From the NCBI RefSeq assembly GCF_014695775.1, contig NZ_JACJOX010000039.1, positions 1-39,710 of the forward strand: a stretch of 39,710 nucleotides of DNA, read 5' to 3'. The stretch comes from Leptolyngbya sp. FACHB-60. Its GTDB lineage: Bacteria; Cyanobacteriota; Cyanobacteriia; Phormidesmidales; Phormidesmidaceae. Below the pieces are notes generated by a model. It worked only from the letters and a program-made list of their open reading frames with translations, searched no databases and had not been told where the DNA came from. Within the stretch, counting starts at the first letter, position 1. Each line of letters opens with the position of its first letter. This document shows, piece after piece, positions 14,300 to 23,400 of this stretch. The position numbers and the translations under genes are program-made.

Positions 14300-15951
14300 A
14301 GATGGCCAGTCTGTACACTCTTGGTCTGCGCTGGCAGGGGCGAGCCCTGAAACAACGGCTAGAGGTCGCTACCCAGGAGCCCGATTTGGTTCAAGAGCGG
14401 CTATTGCGCCAGTTACTCAGCCGCCATAGTGACACTCAGTTTGGCCACGAGCATCACTTTAAGCAAATTCACACCCCGCTCGACTATCGCCGGGCGGTGC
14501 CCATCCGTGACTATGAAGGCTTTCGGCCCTACGTACAGCGGATGATGGCAGGCCAGGAAAAGATTCTGGTGAATGAGCCCGTGCGGATGTTCACCACGAC
14601 CAGTGGCACCACCGGGCAGCCCAAATATATTCCCGTCACCGCCGCGGTCGAGCGGGGTGGGTCACAGCTGATGCGGCAGTGGCTTTACCGAATTTTGCAG
14701 GATCACCCAACGTTTTTGAGCCGGGCGGTGGTGGGGATTGTCAGCCCAGCGATCGAAGGCTACACTCCAGGCGGCATTCCTTACGGCAGCCTATCGGGGC
14801 GAATCTACCAGCAGATCCCAGCTTTGATTCGGCGCACCTATGCCATCCCCTACCCGGTTTTTGAGATTCCCGACTACGATCGCCGCTACTGGGCCATTGC
14901 CCGCTACGCCCTAGCGCGGCAAGTTTCCTTTCTGTGTACGCCCAATCCCAGCACCCTCAAGCGGCTAGCCACAGTGATGACTCACCAAGCAGAATCCCTG
15001 ATCCAAGCCATTTACGACGGCACTGGTGGTGAGGGCATGCCGGCCCAGCGGCCCCAGCCTGAGCGGGCCAAACAGCTAGAACAAATCTTCAATGCCACCG
15101 AGGCATTACGGCCTCGGGACTGCTGGCCCCACCTGGACCTGCTGGGCTGCTGGACGGGCGGCTCGGTGGGGGCGCAGGCCCAGCAGCTCACCGCTGACTA
15201 TGGCCCGCTGCCGATTCGCGATCTGGGCTATCTGGCCAGTGAGGCCCGCATCTCCCTGCCCTACCAGAACAACACTCCCGCTGGCCTGTTAGATCTGACC
15301 TTGAATGTCTACGAATTTATTCCGGAAGCCTGCGCTGACCAGGTTGACCCGCCGATTTTGCTCAGCCATGAGCTAGAACGGGGGCAGCGCTACCAGATTC
15401 TGTTGACCACCCCCGGTGGTCTCTACCGCTATCACATCAACGATGTGGTGGAGGTGACGGACTTCTATCACCGATCGCCCGTGATTGCCTTTTTGCGCAA
15501 GGGCCGCGATATGAGCAACCTGACCGGGGAAAAGCTGCATGTGAATCATGTGCTGGCTGCGATCGCCGCCCTGCAATGCCAGTTTCACCAGCTGATAGGT
15601 CCCTACCGGCTGGTGGCCAATGCCGAGGCCATGCGCTACGAGCTGTATTGGGAAACGTCTGATATTCCCAGTCAGGACTGGATTGAAACTCTGCTGTCAG
15701 CCCTAGATGCAGCTCTGGCTGAAAACAACGTTGAGTACGGTCAAAAACGCGCTTCTCGGCGGCTAAATGCCCCCTGCCTCCACCGTATGAAACCGGGCTG
15801 GGCTGAGGCTACTCAACGCTGGGCCATGGCCCAGGGGCAGCGGGAGGTACAGTACAAATGGCAGGTTCTCACCCAGCAGCCCTTACCGCTGGATGCCGGG
15901 GCGATCGCGCAAACCTATGAACTGACGCTGCCCTATGCCCACCCCCACTGA
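14296..15951 (+). CDS. GH3-family acyl-adenylate-forming amido synthetase
   Basis: The 551-residue protein carries the adenylation motif MFTTTSGTTGQPKYIPVT (residues about 98-115), and further on VYEFIPEA, PGGLYRYHINDVVEV and FLRKGRDMSNLTGEKL. These are the nucleotide-binding and hinge elements of the GH3 family. Plant GH3 enzymes activate jasmonate, auxin or benzoates with ATP and couple them to amino acids; bacterial members are poorly known. GTG 14296 gives a GTGA overlap with the enolase gene; ATG 14302 is an alternative. Within the operon it is the obvious acid-activating, probably amide-forming, step. Cytoplasmic. Family assignment is firm, substrate is inference. Confidence 0.92.
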   Translation: MKMASLYTLGLRWQGRALKQRLEVATQEPDLVQERLLRQLLSRHSDTQFGHEHHFKQIHTPLDYRRAVPIRDYEGFRPYVQRMMAGQEKILVNEPVRMFTTTSGTTGQPKYIPVTAAVERGGSQLMRQWLYRILQDHPTFLSRAVVGIVSPAIEGYTPGGIPYGSLSGRIYQQIPALIRRTYAIPYPVFEIPDYDRRYWAIARYALARQVSFLCTPNPSTLKRLATVMTHQAESLIQAIYDGTGGEGMPAQRPQPERAKQLEQIFNATEALRPRDCWPHLDLLGCWTGGSVGAQAQQLTADYGPLPIRDLGYLASEARISLPYQNNTPAGLLDLTLNVYEFIPEACADQVDPPILLSHELERGQRYQILLTTPGGLYRYHINDVVEVTDFYHRSPVIAFLRKGRDMSNLTGEKLHVNHVLAAIAALQCQFHQLIGPYRLVANAEAMRYELYWETSDIPSQDWIETLLSALDAALAENNVEYGQKRASRRLNAPCLHRMKPGWAEATQRWAMAQGQREVQYKWQVLTQQPLPLDAGAIAQTYELTLPYAHPH

Positions 15952-16411
15952 TGGTCTGCGGCTGCATCGGCTGGGGCCGAGTCGGCATCCGGTGGCCTGG
16001 CTGTGGGTGCTGACCCTGCTATTTTTGCTGCGGGTGCTGGGCCAGATGCTGGTGGCCTGCTGCCAGGTGCCCTTTCTGCCCCCCATGGCCCACTGGTATT
16101 CGGGCCTGTTGCCCTACCCGCTGCTGTTGCCCAGCCAGCTGCTGATTTTGGCGCTCCAAGTCAAGATCAATCGTGACCTGGCTCAGGGGCAGGGCTGGTT
16201 TCAGCAGCCTCGCCCCCGTCTGGGTAAAGCTTTACAGTATTTTAGCTACGGCTACGCCCTGGTGATGGTGATGCGCTATGGCCTCACCATGAGCCTCTAC
16301 CCAGAGCGTCGCTGGCTGGGAGAGGGCACAATTCCCATTGTGTTTCACTGGGTGCTGGCCGCCTATCTCTGGCTCTGGGGCTGGGGCCATCGCTCGGAGG
16401 GTCAGCCATGA
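15935..16411 (+). CDS. Small four-helix membrane protein, function unknown
   Basis: The 158-residue protein has about four hydrophobic segments: WLWVLTLLFLLRVLGQMLVA, the region LLPYPLLLPSQLLILALQV, ALQYFSYGYALVMVMRYGL and VFHWVLAAYLWLWGWG. Charged loops lie between them (RPRLGKALQ, PERRWLGEG). I recognise no family with certainty. It overlaps the GH3 gene by 17 bases and the hydrolase gene by 4, so it belongs to the same operon and probably anchors the enzymes or moves a substrate or product across a membrane. ATG 15935 is the only plausible early start. Confidence 0.82.
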   Translation: MPTPTDGLRLHRLGPSRHPVAWLWVLTLLFLLRVLGQMLVACCQVPFLPPMAHWYSGLLPYPLLLPSQLLILALQVKINRDLAQGQGWFQQPRPRLGKALQYFSYGYALVMVMRYGLTMSLYPERRWLGEGTIPIVFHWVLAAYLWLWGWGHRSEGQP

Positions 16412-18225
16412 GGGCAGGGATTTTTCGCCATTGCGCTCGGCTGTTCTCTCACAAGCGGGTCTGGCTGTCGCTGCTGGCGGGACTGACTGCGCTGCTGCTG
16501 TTAGTCATTGGGCGGGGTAGTGCGATCGCCGCCACCTGGTTGGGCTACCAGTTAGACTATCCGCCTGCCCGCTATGGCGTCCGTCTAGAACGCCGAGCGA
16601 CTGTGACTGCCCCCGATGGCACGGCGCTGGTCGCCGATGTCTATCATCCCCGCACCGCTGGCGCCACTCCCACCATTTTGGTGCGCATTCCCTACTCTAA
16701 ACAGATTAAACACATCCTGTTTGCCCGCACCGTTGGCCATCTCTGGGCCAGTCACGGTTATACCACGGTGATCCAGGGAACCCGGGGACGCTATGAGTCG
16801 GGCGGCAGCTACGATCCACCCTTTGTGAACGAGGCTCAAGATGGGCGGGCCACGCTGCAATGGATCGCCCAGCAGCCCTGGTACGACGGGCATATCGGCA
16901 TGTGGGGCGGCTCCTACTTTGGCTATACCCAGTGGGTGCTGGCCGACCAGGTCGATCCGGGGTTGTCGGCCCTGATTCCACAAATTTGCAGCACCGACTT
17001 TTATGGCATGTTCTACCCCGGCGGCGCGTTTTCCCTGGAGAGCGCCCTCTACTGGGCAACCCTCAGCTACGGCTCACGGGATATTCCCCTCCCCCCGGAG
17101 CAGCTACAGCAGGGCTTTGAGGGGTGGCCTCTGCTAGAGGCTGATGACCGAGCGGTGCAGAATATTCCGTTTTTTGATACTTGGGCCAGCCACACCGATC
17201 GCGATCGCTACTGGCAAGCGGTCGATGGCACCGGTCGCAACCGCCAGCTCCAGGCTCCGGCCCTGCTGATGGCCGGCTGGTACGATCCGTTTTTGCCCAC
17301 TCAACTGGCAGACTTTCAACAGATTCGCGCCAATGCTGCCCCCCAGGTCGCCGAGGCCACCCGCCTGATCGTTGGGCCTTGGACCCACGCCAACACCGTC
17401 ACCTTCCCCGACGGTAGCCGCCCCCGCAACTACCGCTTCGAGAGCATTGGCCCCAGTTTGCCCTGGTTTGATCAGCAGCTCAAAGGCGCTGCCGAGACGG
17501 TCCAGCCTAGCCCGGTGCTGCTCTACGTCATGGGCCGCAACACCTGGCGCGAAGAATCGACCTGGCCCCTGCCCCGCACCCGCTATACGCCCTACTATCT
17601 CCACAGCAACGGCCAGGCGAATACTCTCAACGGCGACGGCGTTCTCAGTCTGGAGCCGCCGGGGGAAGAAGCCAGCGATCGCTTTATCTACGATCCGCAG
17701 CACCCGGTGCCCAGTGCTGGGGGCACTATGCTCGGGCCAAACGCAGGCATTCAGCCTCAAAACGCAGTGGAACAGCGGCAAGATGTGCTGGTCTATACCA
17801 CTCCGCCCCTGACCGCAGCGCTCGAAGTGACGGGGCCAGTGCAGCTGCGGCTCCAGGTTTCCACCACGGCACCCCACACAGATTTCACGGCCAAACTGGT
17901 GGACGTCTATCCCAATGGCACGGGGTACAACGTTTCTGAAGGGATTCTTCGGCGGGACTACGGCCACGCGATCAGCAACAATACCCTAGAGAAATCTCAG
18001 GCACCCACCGAAATTGCGATCGATCTGTGGCCCACCAGCCAGGTCTTCTTCCCCGGCCATCGCCTTCGATTAGAAGTCTCCAGCAGCAGCTATCCCCGCT
18101 TTGACCGCAATCCCAATACGGGCCGCAACATTCCCACCGAGCGCCAGCCAGTCACCGTGACCCAGACGGTTTACCACCACACCGCCGCCGTCTCCCGGCT
18201 GATTCTGCCAATTATTCCGGAGTAG
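16408..18225 (+). CDS. CocE/NonD-family (S15-like) hydrolase, membrane-anchored
   Basis: The 605-residue protein has an N-terminal hydrophobic segment (residues about 22-45) after a basic start, so the catalytic part is probably extracytoplasmic. The alpha/beta-hydrolase core shows APDGTALVADVYHP, the oxyanion region VRIPYSK, GRYESGG and the nucleophile elbow GMWGGSYFGY (Ser about 169). Further on, LMAGWYDPFLPTQ supplies the acid and VGPWTHANT the histidine. The C-terminal jelly-roll domain (PVQLRLQVSTTAPHTDFTAKL, then LRLEVSSSSYPRFDRNPNTG) completes the CocE/NonD architecture. Relatives hydrolyse amides and esters (cocaine esterase, glutaryl-7-ACA acylase, X-Pro dipeptidyl peptidase). It is the last gene of the five-gene operon (ATGA overlap). 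It may release or trim the exported product. Confidence 0.92.
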   Translation: MRAGIFRHCARLFSHKRVWLSLLAGLTALLLLVIGRGSAIAATWLGYQLDYPPARYGVRLERRATVTAPDGTALVADVYHPRTAGATPTILVRIPYSKQIKHILFARTVGHLWASHGYTTVIQGTRGRYESGGSYDPPFVNEAQDGRATLQWIAQQPWYDGHIGMWGGSYFGYTQWVLADQVDPGLSALIPQICSTDFYGMFYPGGAFSLESALYWATLSYGSRDIPLPPEQLQQGFEGWPLLEADDRAVQNIPFFDTWASHTDRDRYWQAVDGTGRNRQLQAPALLMAGWYDPFLPTQLADFQQIRANAAPQVAEATRLIVGPWTHANTVTFPDGSRPRNYRFESIGPSLPWFDQQLKGAAETVQPSPVLLYVMGRNTWREESTWPLPRTRYTPYYLHSNGQANTLNGDGVLSLEPPGEEASDRFIYDPQHPVPSAGGTMLGPNAGIQPQNAVEQRQDVLVYTTPPLTAALEVTGPVQLRLQVSTTAPHTDFTAKLVDVYPNGTGYNVSEGILRRDYGHAISNNTLEKSQAPTEIAIDLWPTSQVFFPGHRLRLEVSSSSYPRFDRNPNTGRNIPTERQPVTVTQTVYHHTAAVSRLILPIIPE

Positions 18226-18333
18226 GACCAGTACTTGCTCCTTCGCAGATATACGGAGGGAGGAAGGTAGCCAAGCAAAACTCACCCCCTCACCGCCCCG
18301 CTATCCTAGTAGGACAACCCCTGGAGAACTCCT

Positions 18334-20643
18334 ATGGTGACGGTTCCATTGGTCAATCGGGAAGCCGTGTTAGCCGAAATTCGCGCCGGGCTGCGGCGAG
18401 GGCAGCAAGAATTGGCCGACTGGACTGGGGGGCGGCTGGCGGTGTCGGCGGTGCCGGGGTCAGGCAAGTCTACGGGCATGGCGGCAGCGGCGGCGATCGC
18501 GATCGCCCGCCACCAGCTTCATCTGAACCGTCAGCTGGTGTTGGTTACCTTTACGCGATCGGCGGCGGCAAACCTTAAGGCCAAAGTGCGCGGCCACTTA
18601 AAAATGCTCGGACTGCCCCAGACTAGCTTTACGGTCTCTACTCTGCACGGGCTGGCCCTCACCATTGCCACCCGCAACCCTGAACTCTCCAACCTGAATC
18701 TGGACACGCTGACGCTGGTTTCGCCCTCCCAAAACAACCGCATGCTGCGGGCCTGTGTAGAGCAGTGGATTGTAGCTAACCCCAACCTTTACTCCCGCCT
18801 GATCGAAGGGCGACAGTTTGACGGGGAAGAAACCGAGCAACTCAGGCGGCAGTCGGTATTGCGAACCGAAGTGCTGCCCAGCCTGGCCCATACGGTGATT
18901 CGCGAAGCTAAAAGCTCGGGGCTCATGCCCGCTGCCTTGCTCGATCTGGCCCAAAACGTCAACCATGCTCTGCCGGGAGATGTTGAAGACTACGATGTGC
19001 TCACTATTGCGGCCGGTCTGTACGATCGCTACCAAGCCCTGCTCTCGCAACGGGGTTGGATCGACTACGACGACATGATCTTGGGTGCCCTACGTACCTT
19101 AGATGACCCCGACAGCCGCCGCTTTTGGCAGGGGCGCAGCTTCGCCGTATTCGAAGACGAAGCGCAGGATTCTTCGCCGTTGCAGACTCGGTTATTGACC
19201 CTGCTGGCCGCTGATCCTGACAATCCCGATGGGGAGCCTAACCTGGTGCGGGTGGGCGACCCTAACCAGGCGATCAACTCTACGTTTACGCCGGCAGACC
19301 CGGTGTTCTTCAACCAATTTTGCGACGACTGCCGTATCCAGGGCCATTTGGTGACGATGGATCAGGCCGGACGCAGCAGTGGCATCATTATGGCTGCTGC
19401 CAACCGCATGCTGGCCTGGGTGAATCAGGCGCAGGTGGCCGGGCCAGAGACCCCCTTTCGCAATCAGGCGATCGCCCCCGTAGATCCCGACGACCCCCAG
19501 ATAGGAGCTAACCCAGAGCCACTGGGAGCTGGGTTAGAAATTCTCTCGCCACCAACGACCCTGGATTCGGTGAAGCTGATCGCCCAGCGGGTGAGCGCTC
19601 TCTACACCGAGAATCCCGATATCAGCTTTGCCATTCTCGTGCGGGAGGGACGCCAAGGCCAGTTCATCGGCAATTTGCTGCGCGATCCCGAGCAAGTCGG
19701 GGTAGATCTGCCTGCAATGGGACTAAAGTTCTACGACGTGGGAGAGCAAGACCGCCAAACCCAGGTGCCTGAAGAAATGCTCACCCTGCTGCAATTTGTT
19801 GAGCGGCCCCACTCGGCCGACCGGCTCAAGGGAGCGCTGCGAGTGCTGGTCGATCGCCAGCGGGTGCCTACCCAAGATCTCAACGCCTTGGCCCGGGCTC
19901 CCGAGCAGTTTCTCTATCCTGGCCCGCTAGATGCGCCACCCGATACTGAGGCGGCGCGAATAGCGCGGCGGTACTGTGCTGGGCTGCTGCGATCGCGTCT
20001 CGAACTGCCCCCCTACAGCCTGTTCTCCTTCATTGGGCTAACCCTGGGCTACAACCAGAGCGAGCTGGCCACCGCCGACAAACTCGCCGCCCGCGTCAGC
20101 CAGCAAATTCGCAATGACGACACGCTAGCGGCGGCGATCGCCGTTCTCCAAGATATCGTTGGCTCCGAGCGTTTCACTGCCGTCGATACTGAAGACACCG
20201 ACTCGCTCTACACCCGTCCCGGCCAGCTCACCCTGATCACCATGCACAAGGCTAAAGGGCTCGATTGGGACGTCGTGTTTCTGCCCTTTCTCCACGACAA
20301 AACCATCCCCGGTACCCTGTGGGTGCCGCCCCAGGGCGAATTTTTGGGCGACTTTACCCTGGCGGAGGTGGCTCGGGCGCAGATTCGCGCCCACGCCCAC
20401 GCTGGTTTTGCCCCAGGGCAAGGCGAAATTCCTGACATCATTTCGGCTTGGGAGCAGGCTAAGCACCTCAAAGCTGCCGAAGAATACCGACTGCTCTACG
20501 TCGCCATGACCCGCGCCAAACGCCTGCTGTGGATGTCTGCGGCCCAGCAGGCCCCGTTTACCTGGAGCAAGCCAGAGAATGTGCAGACGGCAAACCCCTG
20601 CCCGGTGCTACCGGTGCTGCGGCAGTGGCTGGGTGGGGAGTGA
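18334..20643 (+). CDS. UvrD/Rep-family (SF1A) DNA helicase
   Basis: The 769-residue protein contains the helicase motifs in order. Walker A is AVPGSGKSTG (residues about 40-48), motif Ia is LVTFTRSAAANLKAKV, motif II is FAVFEDEAQDSSPLQ (about 270-284), motif III is VRVGDPNQAIN (about 306), motif V is ITMHKAKGLDWDVVF (about 635-649), and motif VI is EEYRLLYVAMTRAKRLL (about 715-731). It lacks the C-terminal extension of classic UvrD and has no nuclease domain motif that I can see. GGAG precedes ATG 18334. It is a stand-alone gene 108 bp after the hydrolase operon. A DNA repair or replication-restart role is known for the family; the specific job of this paralogue is unknown. Confidence 0.95.
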   Translation: MVTVPLVNREAVLAEIRAGLRRGQQELADWTGGRLAVSAVPGSGKSTGMAAAAAIAIARHQLHLNRQLVLVTFTRSAAANLKAKVRGHLKMLGLPQTSFTVSTLHGLALTIATRNPELSNLNLDTLTLVSPSQNNRMLRACVEQWIVANPNLYSRLIEGRQFDGEETEQLRRQSVLRTEVLPSLAHTVIREAKSSGLMPAALLDLAQNVNHALPGDVEDYDVLTIAAGLYDRYQALLSQRGWIDYDDMILGALRTLDDPDSRRFWQGRSFAVFEDEAQDSSPLQTRLLTLLAADPDNPDGEPNLVRVGDPNQAINSTFTPADPVFFNQFCDDCRIQGHLVTMDQAGRSSGIIMAAANRMLAWVNQAQVAGPETPFRNQAIAPVDPDDPQIGANPEPLGAGLEILSPPTTLDSVKLIAQRVSALYTENPDISFAILVREGRQGQFIGNLLRDPEQVGVDLPAMGLKFYDVGEQDRQTQVPEEMLTLLQFVERPHSADRLKGALRVLVDRQRVPTQDLNALARAPEQFLYPGPLDAPPDTEAARIARRYCAGLLRSRLELPPYSLFSFIGLTLGYNQSELATADKLAARVSQQIRNDDTLAAAIAVLQDIVGSERFTAVDTEDTDSLYTRPGQLTLITMHKAKGLDWDVVFLPFLHDKTIPGTLWVPPQGEFLGDFTLAEVARAQIRAHAHAGFAPGQGEIPDIISAWEQAKHLKAAEEYRLLYVAMTRAKRLLWMSAAQQAPFTWSKPENVQTANPCPVLPVLRQWLGGE

Positions 20644-20780
20644 GGGGTTAGAGGGTAGTGAAGTGGAGGGGGAATATTTTGTTTTGGCTTAGATCAAAAA
20701 AGTCGAAAAAATAGGCGATCGCGAAGCATCACCAACTGTAAATTGCCGATCGCCCATCCAAAATTCTCGATCTAAAATCG

Positions 20781-21062
20781 CTAGTCGATTCGCTCAATTT
20801 GCCAAAGAATTTGGTTACCTTCGCGCCGCACCCGCGACACTGACCAGTTGCGCCAGGCCCAAAACTCGCCTCGGCTAGTCACGGCGCTAGCGTTCACATC
20901 CATCAAATCGGCCAGTTCTGAGCTGGTGATTAGATAGCCCTGTTTGGCGATTTCGTCGGCAATTTGCAGGGTTTCTAGAACGTTGCGGAGGTTATCAACC
21001 CTAACCTCACGGGGTAAGGAATCAAAGTTTTCACTAATCGGAGAAGTTCCAGAGTCTGCCAT
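20781..21062 (-). CDS. Conserved hypothetical protein, possible winged-helix DNA-binding domain
   Basis: The roughly 93-residue protein has an acidic, serine-rich N-terminus and a core NVLETLQIADEIAKQGYLIT, SSELADLMDVNASAVTSRG, then FWAWRNWSVSRVRREGNQIL WQIERID. The central part reads like helix-turn-helix (SSELADLMDVNASAVTSRG), and the end looks like a beta wing. I recall similar cyanobacterial hypothetical proteins but no function. ATG 21062 is assumed; ATG 21077 adds five residues. It lies alone, convergent with the helicase gene. Confidence 0.72.
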   Translation of the reverse strand: MADSGTSPISENFDSLPREVRVDNLRNVLETLQIADEIAKQGYLITSSELADLMDVNASAVTSRGEFWAWRNWSVSRVRREGNQILWQIERID

Positions 21063-21522
21063 AATGCATGATGCCATCCAAAGCTGAAAATCAAGCTAAA
21101 TTCTACCCTCTGGCTCTGGGGTTAAGAGTAATTTAGCCCATAAATCATCTATGCTTTGCATTAATAAAACTTATGAATGGTGCAGAGATACCCAAGTTTC
21201 TGACTATGACGACTGGTTTCTAGCCCTTCAACAAAGGCCAGTCTGTCAAGTTCCCGCTTTACCAAACTGTCTTTCAGGTGATTGATTATCAACATTTGGG
21301 CATGCGAAGGGCAAAAGCCACCTTCAATTTAGGTCATGAAAACTGGTTGTCAAGGTGCTTTTCTAGCGCCTTGACGGTTACCTGAATTCATCCTTGAGGA
21401 CTAACAACCGATTTCCATTTTTTGTGGGCCAGATTTGAGTAACTGGCAGCTCTAGAGCTGCCAATCGACGATATAGCTATTCACTACAAGAGATAATTTA
21501 AGGGAATATTGTCCCCAAATCT
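21063..21522. other. Intergenic region with hairpins
   Basis: About 460 bp with no convincing gene. Two dyads stand out: a 10-bp stem with one mismatch at 21349-21375 (GTCAAGG...CCTTGAC) and a loop-free perfect 18-bp palindrome at 21445-21462 (GGCAGCTCT and AGAGCTGCC). Neither is followed by a T-run. The second is about 60 bp after the symporter stop and could stabilise its mRNA end. Confidence 0.5.
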
Positions 21523-22968
21523 CTAAACGCTGCTGGTGGAAGGGCGCTGCCGTTCTTGCTGAATGAGTAGATAACCCACCGCCAGCCAGAAAATCAGCAG
21601 CCCGCCGGTAATGGCTAGCACGGGCACCAGCCCAAGACGATTGATTAGTGCCGGGGCGGCAGCGGTGAACAGGCCGCCGCCCACGATGGGTTCAAAAAAG
21701 AGCTGCTTGTAGGCAAAACCCTCAAAGGCTCCGGTGCTGTTGTCGGGGTCAACCATGCGCAGCAGCAAAATGCCGGTGGCGGTCACGCCCATCGACTGGC
21801 CCATATCGCCGATGCCCTTCTCAAACCAGTAGCTGGGGAAAATGCGCGGTGCCCACCAGAGAAAAATCAGCACGTTCCACAAGATGCCGACGATGCTGGG
21901 AATCAGGAAGACTCCCAGGTTGCCGCCGATGACGCTGAGGGAGATGGTGGCGATCGCAGAGATCACCACCACATCCAGCGCTACGCCAGCGATGTTCTGC
22001 ACCATGGGCCGAATCACCAGCGCCCCCAGCCCCAGCCGATTGAGAATCGACTGGGTGATAATGCCGCCAATCAGCGCCAGGGGAAACAGCGGCACAAACT
22101 CAAACACGGCAAAGCCGCCCTCGCCGCCCCAGGTCGCTGCCTCAACCCACTTCAGCGCTTCGAGAATCAGCCAGCCGATCGCGATCGCTAACCCGACTAT
22201 GGCAAAGTTGATCGACAGCGGGTCTACCAGCAGGTTGCGCAACAGCCGTGCCCGCTCTTGCCGCAGCTCTGGGGTTTCAGACACCACGTTGAGGTCAGGA
22301 ATTTCTTCCGGTTCAACCACTCGGCGGCTGATGGTATCCACATGTCCCTTGCGGCGGCCCCAGTTGCACAGCGCGGTGCCGCAGATAATGCCCGATACAA
22401 TTCCCACCGTGGCTAAACCAATGGCTAAGTCGGCCCCATCGTCATAGCCCAGGCTAATGAAGGTGTCGGCCATGCCTCCGGCAGTGCCGTGCCCTCCCTC
22501 AAAGCCAATTTCAATCAGGGCGGCGGCAATGGGGTTGACGTTAAACAGCGGGATCAAAATCAGCAGGGTGGCTAAACACCCCACCACATATTGGCCCCAG
22601 GCCAGGGTTTGGCCAAACACCACCTGGGGGGCGGCAGTGCGCCAAATTTCTCGCGGCGGCGGAATCGTCTCGCCCAAAAATAAGGCTGCAAACACCACGT
22701 TGATAAACACCCCTGGGGCCTGCGCCCACACTGCGCGAATGTCTTCGGCAAACAAACCGCTCGCCAGCAATGACTCTGCCCCGAAACGATTAGTGGCGAT
22801 CGCCCCCAAGACCTCAGGCCCCAGCAGCAGCGCCAGCGCCCCCGCCACAATCGAGGCCGGCAGATAAAGCCGCTGAAACCACTGAATGCGCTGCTTAAAG
22901 AAGCGCCCTAGCAGCAGCAGCAGTGCCAGCAAGACAAAGGCAAATAGAACAGTGCGCAGGTTAAACAC
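21523..22968 (-). CDS. GltS-type sodium:glutamate symporter homologue
   Basis: The 481-residue integral membrane protein has ten or more hydrophobic segments and begins MFNLRTVLFAFVLLALLLLL. LYLPASIVAGALALLLGPEV and EIGFEGGHGTAGGMADTF are the internal GltS signatures; the GGHGTA loop is the conserved substrate/ion region, and GIGDMGQSMGVTATGILLLR is its counterpart in the second half. The family imports glutamate with Na+ across the inner membrane. The protein is longer than E. coli GltS because of a hydrophilic central loop (RRKGHVDTISRRVVEPEEIP). GTG 22968 has GGAG about eight bases upstream. Glutamate as substrate is inferred from the family only. Confidence 0.88.
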   Translation of the reverse strand: MFNLRTVLFAFVLLALLLLLGRFFKQRIQWFQRLYLPASIVAGALALLLGPEVLGAIATNRFGAESLLASGLFAEDIRAVWAQAPGVFINVVFAALFLGETIPPPREIWRTAAPQVVFGQTLAWGQYVVGCLATLLILIPLFNVNPIAAALIEIGFEGGHGTAGGMADTFISLGYDDGADLAIGLATVGIVSGIICGTALCNWGRRKGHVDTISRRVVEPEEIPDLNVVSETPELRQERARLLRNLLVDPLSINFAIVGLAIAIGWLILEALKWVEAATWGGEGGFAVFEFVPLFPLALIGGIITQSILNRLGLGALVIRPMVQNIAGVALDVVVISAIATISLSVIGGNLGVFLIPSIVGILWNVLIFLWWAPRIFPSYWFEKGIGDMGQSMGVTATGILLLRMVDPDNSTGAFEGFAYKQLFFEPIVGGGLFTAAAPALINRLGLVPVLAITGGLLIFWLAVGYLLIQQERQRPSTSSV

Positions 22969-23190
22969 GGTATTTCTCCGGGTAAGTGCAGGCTAGGGAC
23001 GGTCGCAACGCCTGCCCCAACCACTGCTATACAGCCATTGTTCTCAGGAGTTTGCAGTAACCCTGGGCACATGCATTAAATTGTCTATAGGGAGAATATT
23101 TTGGGATGCCAATTCCCAGGCTGAACTGCCAGGGTCTACGCCTTGGTCGTTTAGGCTTTCTCTGTCGTTCCGTTTCTCTGAGGTATCTTC

Positions 23191-23325
23191 GTGGCTAGTA
23201 AAGATCAAATTAAGCAGCACCTTGCCCTAACCAGCAAGATCAACTTCGCCGGCGTCACCCCCGCCAAGAGCGAAGATCCTCGCAAGGCTCGCATTATGCA
23301 ACACCTGAAGAAGAGCCTGGGCTAG
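23191..23325 (+). CDS. Small conserved-looking protein (44 residues)
   Basis: The frame opens at GTG 23191 with GAGG ten bases upstream. It encodes a compact basic protein: MASKDQIKQHLALTSKINFA, then GVTPAKSEDPRKARIMQHLK, then KSLG. The composition (Lys/Arg/Gln helices around a central GVTP turn) is that of a small soluble binding protein rather than random sequence. It stands alone, divergent from the symporter gene and convergent with the M23 gene. The upstream spacer has the look of a promoter region (TTGCAG at 23052, an AT-rich box near 23076), but this is weak. I cannot name the family. Confidence 0.72.
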   Translation: MASKDQIKQHLALTSKINFAGVTPAKSEDPRKARIMQHLKKSLG

Positions 23326-23400
23326 AAAGAAGTGATGGAGTGGGGGCGTGATGGAGTACAGTTCCCTACCCCATTACTCTCCTACCCCATCACATTATCT

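Noticed and set aside
21151..21285. 44-codon plus-strand frame (MLCINKTYEWCRDTQ...)
   Set aside because: No ribosome-binding site, odd cysteine-rich composition and no recognisable pattern; insufficient to call a gene.
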